Assembly (NCBI GenBank): GCA_963819975.1
Contig: CAWFYE010000004.1
Location: 62,001 to 126,000 of the forward strand
Source of the DNA: Palsa-1392 sp963819975
GTDB lineage: Bacteria; Verrucomicrobiota; Verrucomicrobiia; Chthoniobacterales; UBA10450
Direction of reading: 5' to 3'
DNA: 64,000 bases
Shown here: piece by piece, positions 53,405 through 61,372 of the stretch
Layout of the letters: each line of letters starts with the position of its first letter
Position numbering within the stretch: the first letter of the stretch is position 1
Translations under genes and position numbers: made by a program
The notes under the pieces: model-generated
What the model saw: only the letters and a program-made list of their open reading frames with translations
Databases searched by the model: none
Told to the model about the DNA's origin: nothing

Positions 53405-56130
53405 ACGGGGTGCTTTGCCTCTTTTTCTGACCCGATTTGTCGAAGAATGTCAAAGTCGTTCCGACTTTGTTTGGCTGAAGGTTTTCGACTTTCCAAGGCC
53501 CGTAGCAATCGTCCGTACTCTTTCGTGACTGGATGGTTGGAACCTACGGTCTCACGAGCGCGTTTCTCAGCACGCTGGATGATGCTGATGGCTTCTGTCA
53601 CCCTTTCCTGGCTGGCCAATGCGTTAGCAAACTTGATCGTAAATCTTACGGTGTCGGGATAGATCTGGCCGAGCGCATCTTCCAGTGAAGGGATCAATTC
53701 CGCCAACTGCTTCTGGGCCTCTTCAATTTTTCCCTGACCGATCACCGCCAGAGCCAGATTGCCCCGACTATTCAACGTCAGGCGTTGTCGCGCGCCGACG
53801 ACGCTCGTTTCCAGCCCAATGATTTGGCGACACTCGGCTTCGGCCTCGGCGTACTTCCCTTCGTCATCGAGTAGCTCGGCAAGATTGTTGCGCGTGTTCA
53901 ACGTGTAGGCGTGTTGCGGGCCCAGCACTTTTCTTTGCATTGCGATAACCGATTTGTATTCGGCTTCGGCCGCCGGATACTCGTGGTTGGCATGCAAGGC
54001 GGTAGCTAAATCCATCCTGTCATTCAAGGTCACGGGATGCTCCGGACCGTAGACTTTCTTGTCGAGTCTGATCACGTCCCGGTACGATGATATCGCTTCT
54101 GCATACCTCGCCTGGTCGTTAAGAGTGTTGGCCAGACCAATTCGCGCTGCCAGGGTGCGCGGGTGCTCCGGGCCGAGGACGCGCTCGTCCAGACCCAAAA
54201 CAGCACGGTAGATCTGTTCCGCCTGGACGAATTTCCCTTCGTGGTAGAGCGCGCTGGCGAGGTTATAACGGCTGAGGAGCGTATCGGGATGTTCGAAGCC
54301 GAGGATTTTTTCGCGCAGCGTCACCACTTGGCGCGCTTCCGCGACCGCCTCGGCGTGTTTCTCTTCTTCGTTCAGCGCATAGATCAGCCGGTTGCGGCTG
54401 GCCAGCGTATCGGGATGTTCCGGGCCGAGGACGCGCGAACGAAGTTCGATCACCTGGCGATAGAGCTTTTCCGCTTCACCAAATCTTCCCTGGGCAAATA
54501 AAAGATCGGCAATCGCATCCTGCAGCTGAGCCCATTCTTCCGAGTTGCGTTTCACATCGGCGTACTTTTCCGCCTCGCGAAAATGCTGCATGGCCCTGGG
54601 ATATTGAATCGCTGCCTGGGCGGAGCGGCCCGCCAATTCCAAAGCCTCGATCAGACTTTTGGTGTCAGGAGGCGAGAGTTTGCGCGCCTGGTTAGCCGCT
54701 TGCAAAGCGAGCAACTCAGCATCGTCGTAGGCCTTCGCCACATAGGCCGCGTTTGCCCGCTCATAGATCGAGGCGCTCGGAGATCGCCGCAGATAGGCCG
54801 CAAAGGGCGGGAGCTTGCCTTGCAGGAGGTAAACATCAATCCCCAGTTGAGTGGCCAGCTCGGCATAGACGAGGTTTTGCGTTTGGCGTTCGCCCGGTTG
54901 GCAGACTTGCGCTTCCAGTTGTGCGAACCGCATGATCCCTTCTCGAAGTTTTGCCATCTCCGCGTTCGCCTGGGCCTGGGTGTGCCGATGCCATGTAAAC
55001 ATGCCGGCACTCAGCATGAGCATGGCGGCGAGGGCTCCCAGGGCTCCAGCGAGGACCGGATTGCGGTGTGACCAGCGCCACAATCGCACCGGCGGCGACA
55101 CCGGGCGCGCAACGATGGGCCGGCCTTCCAACCAGCGTTCCAGATCTTCGGCAAGGTCGCCGGCGGATTGATAACGCGCCTCGGGTTCTCGCTCCAGACA
55201 GCGAGCGCAGATGGTTTCCAAATCGCGGTCGGCGGTCGGCACTAACGAACGTAACTTTGGGGCCGGCGTCTCGGCTGCCTGATGGATAACGGCGAGGGCA
55301 TGCTCGCCGAGGAACGGCGGCCGCCCCGCCAGCAAGCTGAACAGAATCGCCCCGAGACTATAAACGTCCGCCGCCGGTTTGAGATTAGCCGACCGGCCCT
55401 GCGCCTGTTCCGGCGCGATGTATCCGGGGGTGCCAAAAATCGTGAGTGTCCGCGTCAAGTCGCTCGAAGTGTCGAGCCACTTCGCCAGTCCGAAGTCGCT
55501 CACGAGTGGCTCTTCCCGGCTGTCGAGCAGGATATTGCCCGGCTTGAGATCGCGATGCAGGATTCCGTGACGATGCGCATGCTGCACGGCGCGTGCGACC
55601 TTGGCGACGATCCGCAGGCATTGCCGCGGCTCCTGACGCAAGGCCTCCCTCGCCTGTTGAAGGCTGCCGCCGGTGGCGAACTTCATGCTGAAAAACGGTG
55701 CGCCTTCGCTCTCGCCCACCTCGTAGATCGGCAGGATATTGGGGTGATCGAGGCTGGCCGCGGCTTCCGCTTCTCGCCGGAAACGCGTCAGCGTCTCGTG
55801 GGAACCGGCGTGATAACCCAGGATACGCTTTACGGCCACGATCCGCCGGGAATGCAGTTGCCGGGCGCGGTAAATGATGCCCATCCCGCCGCGGCCGATT
55901 TCCTCCATGATCTCGTAGTTGCCGAGCCGCCACTGCGAATCCGGCATGGCGATCTCGTCGAGCGCGGCAGCGAAGTCGGAGCCGTCAGCGTCTCCTTCGG
56001 CGACTGTCTCGTGGAGCAGACAACCGAGGCAAAGGCCGTAAGCGATACGAGACGTGCTGCCGCAAACGCGGCATTTACGGGACAGCGAAGTGCTCGCTGC
56101 TATTGAGTCAGTGAGGCCACCGAGTTTCAT
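53401..56130 (-). CDS. Membrane Ser/Thr protein kinase with TPR domain
   Basis: The 909-residue protein has a short N-terminal zinc-ribbon-like motif (CRVCGS ... LCLGC, about 20-40) and a Hanks-type kinase domain (70-335): glycine loop GRGGMGIIY, VAVKR Lys, catalytic HRDLKPGN, DFGLAK and APEQ. One TM helix follows (about 360-380, LAGALGALAAMLMLSAGMF), then about ten TPR-like repeats (450-880; recurring GPEHPDTL and YAEAEAEY). All catalytic residues are present. Kinases of this build are common in Planctomycetes, Verrucomicrobia and Acidobacteria. The gene overlaps the sigma-factor gene upstream and the kelch gene downstream by 4 bases each. Confidence 0.92.
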   Translation of the reverse strand: MKLGGLTDSIAASTSLSRKCRVCGSTSRIAYGLCLGCLLHETVAEGDADGSDFAAALDEIAMPDSQWRLGNYEIMEEIGRGGMGIIYRARQLHSRRIVAVKRILGYHAGSHETLTRFRREAEAAASLDHPNILPIYEVGESEGAPFFSMKFATGGSLQQAREALRQEPRQCLRIVAKVARAVQHAHRHGILHRDLKPGNILLDSREEPLVSDFGLAKWLDTSSDLTRTLTIFGTPGYIAPEQAQGRSANLKPAADVYSLGAILFSLLAGRPPFLGEHALAVIHQAAETPAPKLRSLVPTADRDLETICARCLEREPEARYQSAGDLAEDLERWLEGRPIVARPVSPPVRLWRWSHRNPVLAGALGALAAMLMLSAGMFTWHRHTQAQANAEMAKLREGIMRFAQLEAQVCQPGERQTQNLVYAELATQLGIDVYLLQGKLPPFAAYLRRSPSASIYERANAAYVAKAYDDAELLALQAANQARKLSPPDTKSLIEALELAGRSAQAAIQYPRAMQHFREAEKYADVKRNSEEWAQLQDAIADLLFAQGRFGEAEKLYRQVIELRSRVLGPEHPDTLASRNRLIYALNEEEKHAEAVAEARQVVTLREKILGFEHPDTLLSRYNLASALYHEGKFVQAEQIYRAVLGLDERVLGPEHPRTLAARIGLANTLNDQARYAEAISSYRDVIRLDKKVYGPEHPVTLNDRMDLATALHANHEYPAAEAEYKSVIAMQRKVLGPQHAYTLNTRNNLAELLDDEGKYAEAEAECRQIIGLETSVVGARQRLTLNSRGNLALAVIGQGKIEEAQKQLAELIPSLEDALGQIYPDTVRFTIKFANALASQERVTEAISIIQRAEKRARETVGSNHPVTKEYGRLLRALESRKPSAKQSRNDFDILRQIGSEKEAKHPV

Positions 56131-56903
56131 AAGGAAGTGGAAGCAGCCAAGGCAGAGCAGAGATGTCGTAGCTCGTCATCGACATCGGCGGGATTATCCA
56201 TCGTTGCGGCCACTTCGGCGCGAAGCAGTTCCCGGTACCGCTGGCGCATCTTATGGAGCAGCCCTTTGATCTTGGGCTCGTCCACCCCGAGTTCCCGGGC
56301 CAGGGCGGCGTAAGAAACATCTTCGCGCTCGGCCGTGAGGGCTACGCTTAAGGCATCAAAGACTCGTCGGCGGCCATGGCTTTCGCATTCCTCCTGTAGG
56401 CGGCGCAACGCCTGTTCCGCCATAGTCGCGGCCCAGCGGACGTCGAAGAGCGTCTCGGCCGGCCACCTATCGATCGCCGCCGCCGGGATGGCCAAATGCG
56501 ACGGTGCTTCCGCCATCCAATCGTCCCACGCCACAAATTGCACCTCGCCCCCCCGCTTGCGCGCCTGACGTCTGTCGTGGGCGTCGAGAAGAAAATTCTG
56601 GAGCGCTGCAAGGAGAAGCGAGCGAAAGCGCCCCCGGTTGCGGTCAGCGCGTTCGAGCAGATTCCCTTTGAGCACCATCACGAAAAAATCCTGGGTAAGA
56701 TCTTGCGCATCGGAGATCCGGTGCCCTTTGCGGCAAATGAAGGCAAAAACCGGCCGCCAATAAATCCGGCAGATCTGGGCCAGCGCCTCGCGGGCTCTGC
56801 GATCGCCGGACTCGGCGTCGAGCGAAGAGAGAATAAGACTCCAATGGGTCGTGTGAAAACGACCGCTGTGGTGACTTGGCTCCCCTGGGGTGCCGGGCGT
56901 CAT
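56127..56903 (-). CDS. ECF-type RNA polymerase sigma factor
   Basis: The 258-residue protein has a region 2 with IYWRPVFAFICRKGHRISDAQ followed by DLTQDFFVMVL and NRGRFRSLLLAALQNFL, and a region 4 with SYAALARELGVDEPKIKGLL. This is the long sigma-70 ECF type seen with Ser/Thr kinases in planctomycetes and Verrucomicrobia. The open frame continues to 57236, but homology begins near THWSLILSSL, so I take the ATG at 56903. No anti-sigma factor is present; the following kinase, overlapping by 4 bases, probably controls it by phosphorylation (inference from similar gene pairs). Confidence 0.88.
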   Translation of the reverse strand: MTPGTPGEPSHHSGRFHTTHWSLILSSLDAESGDRRAREALAQICRIYWRPVFAFICRKGHRISDAQDLTQDFFVMVLKGNLLERADRNRGRFRSLLLAALQNFLLDAHDRRQARKRGGEVQFVAWDDWMAEAPSHLAIPAAAIDRWPAETLFDVRWAATMAEQALRRLQEECESHGRRRVFDALSVALTAEREDVSYAALARELGVDEPKIKGLLHKMRQRYRELLRAEVAATMDNPADVDDELRHLCSALAASTSL

Positions 56904-57513
56904 GCCCGGCCATAATGCCGGCGTGATCGAGGAGAGACAAGCGCGAATTTGCATCAGACCAGCCGGTTGGATTTCGATCAATCGGGGGCGGCGGGATGCG
57001 GTTGGCCGCGAGCGCTGCAGCCGTTGACCGGCCCGAGGACGCCTCCATGAGGATACTGCGCGGTGCGCAAGAGTTGGAGGCGGACCGCGTTGGCTGTCTT
57101 CCCAAGGTGTAAATCCAGTGCCATCGCGAGAGTGACGCCGGCGTGTGGGGGGCACGCCGGCCCGGGCGATCAGAGCATGCCGAAGTCCCGGACATGACGC
57201 CGGTGCCGGAGAGCTATGAGGTTGATGAATACCCACACGTCATGCAGCTTCCGTCTCAAGACTTCTGCTCCTTTCTCAGGGGGGATTCTGAGGTCGTCTG
57301 CGGGAGAACAGCTCGCCACTTCGTGCTTCGGCGGTCGACCGCCCCGCTGCCATTTAGAGGAATGATTTTCATGCTCAACATCCATCTACGGAAAGCGCGC
57401 CACGAAGTTTCCAAATATTTTGAAAAATCTTTTGGCTGGAGGCTCGAAGTCGCATTCCCCGGTTTCGGAAGAGCGGGCTTGCCTCGTCAGGCCCGAGGGC
57501 GATTCTCTCGCTC
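56904..57513. other. Intergenic with GC-rich palindromes
   Basis: The 610 bases between the divergent sigma-factor and glycosyltransferase-like genes hold short frames on both strands (for example 57,195-57,430 on plus and 57,170-57,385 on minus) with no recognised motif. A perfect palindrome GCCGGGC-GTCAT-GCCCGGC lies at 56,893-56,911, overlapping the proposed sigma start. Confidence 0.45.
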
Positions 57514-58656
57514 GTGACGGTCTTCCTCGGTTGCGGCTTTGCCGCGAAGTATCGCGAAGGCGGCGGGGTTTTCTCGGTCCCGTTGCAATGGATGCTGGGC
57601 TTACAGAGGCTGAAGCAGGACGCAATCTGGCTCGAGTTCCTGCCCGCGACTAACGATCGCGCGGCGGATGCCAAGGCGATCGCCAACTTCCAGCGACAAC
57701 TCCGCGCGCACGGCCTCGCCGGCCGCTACTGCCTGCTCTACCAGGAGGTCGCGGAGCAGGAACACAACCTCGACTCGATGCGTTGCGTCGGTCTTTCGAA
57801 ACGTGCATTACGCGCGCGCCTCGCCGGCCCTAATGTTCTCCTCAATCTTGCCTACTCGTTGCATCCTCCGCTCCTCCTCGAATTCGAACACCGCATCTTT
57901 TGCGATCTCGATCCGAGCGAAATTTTTTATTGGATGACGAAACTCGATCTGGGTCAGCGCGCTCATCACGAATTTTGGACGATTGGCCTCAATGCGCACG
58001 CCGAGGACTGCCGCCTCCCCGCATCCTCGCTTCCGTGGCGCACCTTCTATCCGCTCGCCGATACCGAGCTGCTCCAGCCGCGTGCTCGTCCGCGCGCAGC
58101 GAAGTTTTCGACCATCGGACAGTGGTATTGGAGCGGAAGCGTGGAGGTGAATGGCGAATTTCCCGATCTCTCGAAGAAGCAAATGTTCGCGCCTTATCTC
58201 GAACTCCCCTCGCGTGTCCCGGAAGCGCAGTGGGAGCTGGCGATGAACATCAACCCCGACGATCCGGAAACCGAGCGGCTCACGAAACTCGGCTGGCGCC
58301 TGACCGATCCGCACGAGGTCGCGCGCACGCCAGCCAAATATCGACGGTATCTGGCCACGGCGACAGCGGAGTTCACCGCGATCAAAGGGGTCGACGTCAG
58401 GTGGCGGACCGGATGGGTGAGCGATCGTGCGGCCGCGTTTCTCTCTCTCGGGCGGCCAGTCATTACCGAAGACACCGGGGCGGGAAAATACCTGCCGCCA
58501 GAAAGCGGCTTTTGTTTCGTGCGCAATGCGGCAGAGGCCGCGGACGCGGCCCGGCGCATCCTGCGAGACTGGCCGCGGCTCTCACGCGAGGCGCGCCGAT
58601 GCGCGGTGGAGGTTTTTGATTCCGCGAAGAATTTGCGCAGAATCCTCTCCCTCTAG
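57514..58656 (+). CDS. Glycosyltransferase-like protein (GT-B type)
   Basis: The 380-residue soluble protein begins with GTG and a strand-glycine start (VFLGCGFAAKYREGGGVFS). The C-terminal half has the look of a GT4-type donor domain: a strand and helix around VDVRWRTGWVSDRAAAFLSLGRP (to about 320), VITEDTGAGKYLPPESGFC (quoted in part) and a final helix AAEAADAARRIL. The N-terminal half has FCDLDPSEIFYW, which could shape the acceptor site. There is no signal peptide or TM. The sugar and acceptor are unknown, and the family call rests on the C-terminal pattern. No sugar-metabolism genes are adjacent. Confidence 0.7.
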   Translation: MTVFLGCGFAAKYREGGGVFSVPLQWMLGLQRLKQDAIWLEFLPATNDRAADAKAIANFQRQLRAHGLAGRYCLLYQEVAEQEHNLDSMRCVGLSKRALRARLAGPNVLLNLAYSLHPPLLLEFEHRIFCDLDPSEIFYWMTKLDLGQRAHHEFWTIGLNAHAEDCRLPASSLPWRTFYPLADTELLQPRARPRAAKFSTIGQWYWSGSVEVNGEFPDLSKKQMFAPYLELPSRVPEAQWELAMNINPDDPETERLTKLGWRLTDPHEVARTPAKYRRYLATATAEFTAIKGVDVRWRTGWVSDRAAAFLSLGRPVITEDTGAGKYLPPESGFCFVRNAAEAADAARRILRDWPRLSREARRCAVEVFDSAKNLRRILSL

Positions 58657-58755
58657 CCTGCAAAAGCTGCCCACTGGCGAGCGGTGCGACCGGCGAAAAA
58701 AGCGCCTTTATTACCCATTGCAAAAGCAAAACGGGATGCTACTCATGTTGCCGTC

Positions 58756-59040
58756 ATGGCCGAGTTAATCAAAGGGGACGACCTGAAGAATCGCCTGAAA
58801 AAGATCCCGGAGTGGGAGCTCGAGAAGAAGCACATCGAGCGGACCTTCGAGTTCGACGAATTTTCGGAAGCGATTGATTTCGTGAACAGCGTCGCGGAAG
58901 TGGCCGAAGACGAGGAACATCACCCCGATATCGACATTCGCTACAACAAGGTGCGACTCGTGCTTTCGACGCACAGCAAGGGCGGTCTGACCGACCTCGA
59001 TTTCGGTCTCGCGGAGCGGATCGACACTCTCTCGGAGTAA
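58756..59040 (+). CDS. phhB: Pterin-4a-carbinolamine dehydratase
   Basis: The 94-residue protein has the normal length for the family and its active-site signature EEHHPDIDIRYNKVRLVLSTH (residues about 52-72; key residues His-His-Pro and the distal Thr-His), plus a PEWELEK N-terminal motif that normally precedes the helix. The enzyme dehydrates 4a-hydroxytetrahydrobiopterin, recycling the cofactor of aromatic amino-acid hydroxylases; no hydroxylase gene is in the window, so it may serve molybdopterin or other pterin roles. I chose the ATG at 58756 because homology starts there; the frame is open further upstream. Confidence 0.92.
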   Translation: MAELIKGDDLKNRLKKIPEWELEKKHIERTFEFDEFSEAIDFVNSVAEVAEDEEHHPDIDIRYNKVRLVLSTHSKGGLTDLDFGLAERIDTLSE

Positions 59041-59046
59041 TGGTCG

Positions 59047-59205
59047 ATGGCGCCGCCTGACGATGCCGCCGCCGGGCCATCGCGGGTGCGGCTGATCGTC
59101 GCCGCGGTGATCGTCGCACTGATAGTCGCGGCAGTCTGGGCCGTGATCGATTACCGGCAGAAACCGCCCCCGCCGCCTAATAAAGTCGGCGAAAAAGTGC
59201 GATAA
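59047..59205 (+). CDS. Small single-pass membrane protein
   Basis: The 52-residue frame starts 6 bases after the dehydratase stop. It has a charged N-terminus (MAPPDDAAAGPSRVR), one hydrophobic helix (LIVAAVIVALIVAAVWAVI) and a Pro-rich, basic tail (YRQKPPPPPNKVGEKVR), implying an N-in or N-out single-span protein of unknown role. Tight spacing and the clean helix support it. No family is recognised. Confidence 0.65.
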   Translation: MAPPDDAAAGPSRVRLIVAAVIVALIVAAVWAVIDYRQKPPPPPNKVGEKVR

Positions 59206-59206
59206 T

Positions 59207-59311
59207 CTAGACGCTTCGCTCTGCAAAGCGCGGGCTCGACCGTGGCGGCTCAAGGAAACGCGCTAGACAGCGCCGCTCACATCCGTGCGTCCCCGGGGGA
59301 CGCGTCTACAA
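59207..59311. repeat. REP/BIME-like intergenic element, copy 1
   Basis: The element runs from TAGACGCTTCGCTCTGCAAAGCG (imperfect hairpin with TCT loop) to GACGCGTCTACA, so the ends are inverted TAGACG/CGTCTA. The first hairpin matches the right end of copy 3 (63,395-63,416) in inverted orientation. Its right end supplies the TAG stop codon of the minus-strand DUF5069 gene. Confidence 0.7.
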
Positions 59312-59731
59312 TCTTCCTTCGTCGGCGTCGATGAATTGAAACATCGTCTCGATGTCGGTGCGGTCTTTCAGGCCACTTTGTTCTTTGCGCCATTCGAGCG
59401 TCGGCGTGATGGAATCCTTCCAGCCGCATTTTCGCATGAACTCGTTCCAGTTTTCCATGTCCTCCTGGGTCAGCTCACGCCCGTGCTCCCGCGCCCACTG
59501 CCAAACCTTCTCGTCCGTGCCACCTTCTTTGACGCGCCCGACGACGTCTTCGTATTTCAATCCGAGGAAGCGCACGCATCGCCCATCGAAGCCGTCTCCA
59601 AGCTTCTCGATGTATTCTGGCGGCAGCTCACCGCGAGCATGCGCGCGGATTTTGTCGAGCATGCGCCCGAAGTAAACCAGCTCCCCAACTTTCTCGGTCG
59701 GACTGCGAGCGGGAAACGTTTTCGTCGTCAT
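59306..59731 (-). CDS. DUF5069 family protein
   Basis: The 141-residue soluble protein starts MTTKTFPARSP and has the family core: ELVYFGRMLDKIRAHARGEL (about 20-39), CVRFLGLKYEDVV, WAREHGRELTQED and WNEFMRKCGW. DUF5069 proteins are typical of Verrucomicrobia and related phyla; function unknown. I chose the ATG at 59731 over a GTG at 59767. It is divergent from dop with about 65 bases between starts, so both share a promoter region. Its stop codon lies in an intergenic repeat. Confidence 0.87.
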   Translation of the reverse strand: MTTKTFPARSPTEKVGELVYFGRMLDKIRAHARGELPPEYIEKLGDGFDGRCVRFLGLKYEDVVGRVKEGGTDEKVWQWAREHGRELTQEDMENWNEFMRKCGWKDSITPTLEWRKEQSGLKDRTDIETMFQFIDADEGRL

Positions 59732-59796
59732 GCCGCAAAGTTGCGCCGCGCTTTGTCCCTTGTCCACGGCGCGCCGGTGTCGGATGATCGTTGGGG

Positions 59797-61209
59797 ATGG
59801 ATCGGATCGCAGGCATCGAGACCGAATACGGCTGCCTGGTGAGCGGCGATGCCGTGCACCCGAACGGCGACGCTTGGCCGGTGCGGGTAAAGAATCAACT
59901 TTTTCGCCGAATGCGGGTGGGCGCGATCGACCTGCATTATCGCGATTACGAAGAGCCGCCCGGCAACGGCGGTTTCCTTCTCAACGGCGGCCGGATTTAC
60001 CTCGACATGGGGCACATTGAATACGCCTCGCCCGAGTGCCGGCAGTTGCGCGACATGGTGGCCTACGACGTGGCGGGCGACCAGCTTCTCCAGTCCGCGC
60101 TCGAGTCGTTAGGCGTAGCCGACTCCGTTTCCTTCATCAAAAACAACATCGATCATCACACCGGCGCGACTTTCGGCTGCCACGAAAACTATTTGATGAA
60201 ACGCGAGGCGCAGTTCACGCCCGCCGCCCTCGGTGCGCTTCTCGCTTTTCTCGCCACGCGGCAGATTTTCACGGGCGCGGGCCGGGTCGGCCAGGCCAAT
60301 CCCCTCGCCTTCGACTTCGAGGTGCCGGCGGCGGAAGAGAAGGTCGATTTCCAGCTCAGCCAGCGGGCCGATCACATCGTAAACGACATTTACCAGTGGG
60401 TACAGTTCAACCGCGCGATCATCAACGCGCGCGACGAGCCGCTGGCCGATTACCGGAAATATCGGCGGCTTCATTTGCTCATCGGCGACTCGAACATGAG
60501 TCCGTTTGCGAACGCCCTCAAGATCGGGACGACCGCCTGCATTCTTACTCTTCTCGAAGCCGGGCTTTTGCCTAACGATCTCACACTGCTCGACGCGGTC
60601 CAGGCGACGCGCGACGTCTCGCGCGATCCAACCCAGCGCTGGCTGGTCGAATTGGAGAACGGCCGCACGATCGGCGCGCTCGACGTGCAATGGCGGCTGC
60701 ACGCCCTGGCGACGAAATATCTCGGCGGAGCAGACGAAGAAACCGACTGGCTGCTCGAAAGCTGGCGCTACACCCTGGATGCTTTGCCTCACAAACCCGA
60801 GGCCCTGCTCGGCGGGGTCGATTGGATCAGCAAGAAATGGCTCCTCGACACGTTTCGGGCCTCAGAAAACCTGCCCTGGAACGATCCCTGGCTGCAGAGC
60901 CTCGATCTCGAATATCACAACATCGATCCCAAACGCGGCCTCTTCTTCGGACTCCGACCGGCGAAGCGGATTGGGGAATGGAACAACCTCGTCCGGCAAA
61001 AAGACGTCACCCGCACGCCGCCGGTGGACACCCGGGCGAGCGGCCGGGCAAGGGCGGTGGCTTCTTTCCGGAAGGCGAACCGGCCATACGTCATCAACTG
61101 GGACTCGATCGCGTGCGAAACCCACGACTGCCTCGTGATGGGCGATCCGTTCAAGACCTACCGCGAAGAAGTCGAGCAGTTCGTCAAGCAAAGGGGCGGC
61201 TCGATGTAG
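59797..61209 (+). CDS. dop: Pup deamidase/depupylase (Dop) family protein
   Basis: The 470-residue protein belongs to the carboxylate-amine ligase-like Pup ligase/deamidase family. Landmarks are MDRIAGIETEYG at the start, LNGGRIYLD with the catalytic-type Asp, HIEYASPEC, FGCHENYLM, TGAGRVG, FQLSQRADHI, RYRRLHLLIGDSNMSP, KIGTTACIL and ENLPW. GRVG, the FQLSQR context and ENLPW fit Dop better than PafA. Dop prepares and removes the Pup tag for proteasomal degradation; a Pup-like protein named UBact has been described in Verrucomicrobia and other Gram-negative phyla. No pup, pafA, mpa or proteasome subunit gene is visible nearby. ATG 59797 is preferred to the TTG at 59791. Its stop sits in an intergenic repeat. 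Confidence 0.9.
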   Translation: MDRIAGIETEYGCLVSGDAVHPNGDAWPVRVKNQLFRRMRVGAIDLHYRDYEEPPGNGGFLLNGGRIYLDMGHIEYASPECRQLRDMVAYDVAGDQLLQSALESLGVADSVSFIKNNIDHHTGATFGCHENYLMKREAQFTPAALGALLAFLATRQIFTGAGRVGQANPLAFDFEVPAAEEKVDFQLSQRADHIVNDIYQWVQFNRAIINARDEPLADYRKYRRLHLLIGDSNMSPFANALKIGTTACILTLLEAGLLPNDLTLLDAVQATRDVSRDPTQRWLVELENGRTIGALDVQWRLHALATKYLGGADEETDWLLESWRYTLDALPHKPEALLGGVDWISKKWLLDTFRASENLPWNDPWLQSLDLEYHNIDPKRGLFFGLRPAKRIGEWNNLVRQKDVTRTPPVDTRASGRARAVASFRKANRPYVINWDSIACETHDCLVMGDPFKTYREEVEQFVKQRGGSM

Positions 61210-61310
61210 AGGCGGCCGTGTCAGCCGCAGGGGGAAGGCGTCGCGGCAAAAAAGAGGCCGGAATAGGCGCGGAAGTTTTTCCCAGCGGGCGACACGCCCG
61301 CCTCGACACT
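61205..61310. repeat. REP/BIME-like intergenic element, copy 2
   Basis: The element begins TGTAGAGGCGGCCGTGTCAG (hairpin GGCGGC/GCCGC) at the dop stop codon and ends with the inverted counterpart GCGGGCGACACGCCCGCCTC. Both ends are hairpins in opposite orientation, as in copies 1 and 3, although the stem sequence differs. Confidence 0.65.
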
Positions 61311-61372
61311 CAGAAATCGGTTGCTGCCCTCAAGCGAGTCCCTAAATTCCGCCACTCAACCCGCTCACGCCC

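Noticed and set aside
57170..57385. 71-codon minus-strand frame between the sigma factor and glycosyltransferase genes
   Set aside because: No recognisable family and it conflicts with an equally good frame on the other strand; not enough to call.
61210..61372. A Pup/UBact gene after dop
   Set aside because: The gap contains a hairpin element and no frame of 50-70 codons ending in Gly-Gly-Gln or Gly-Gly-Glu.
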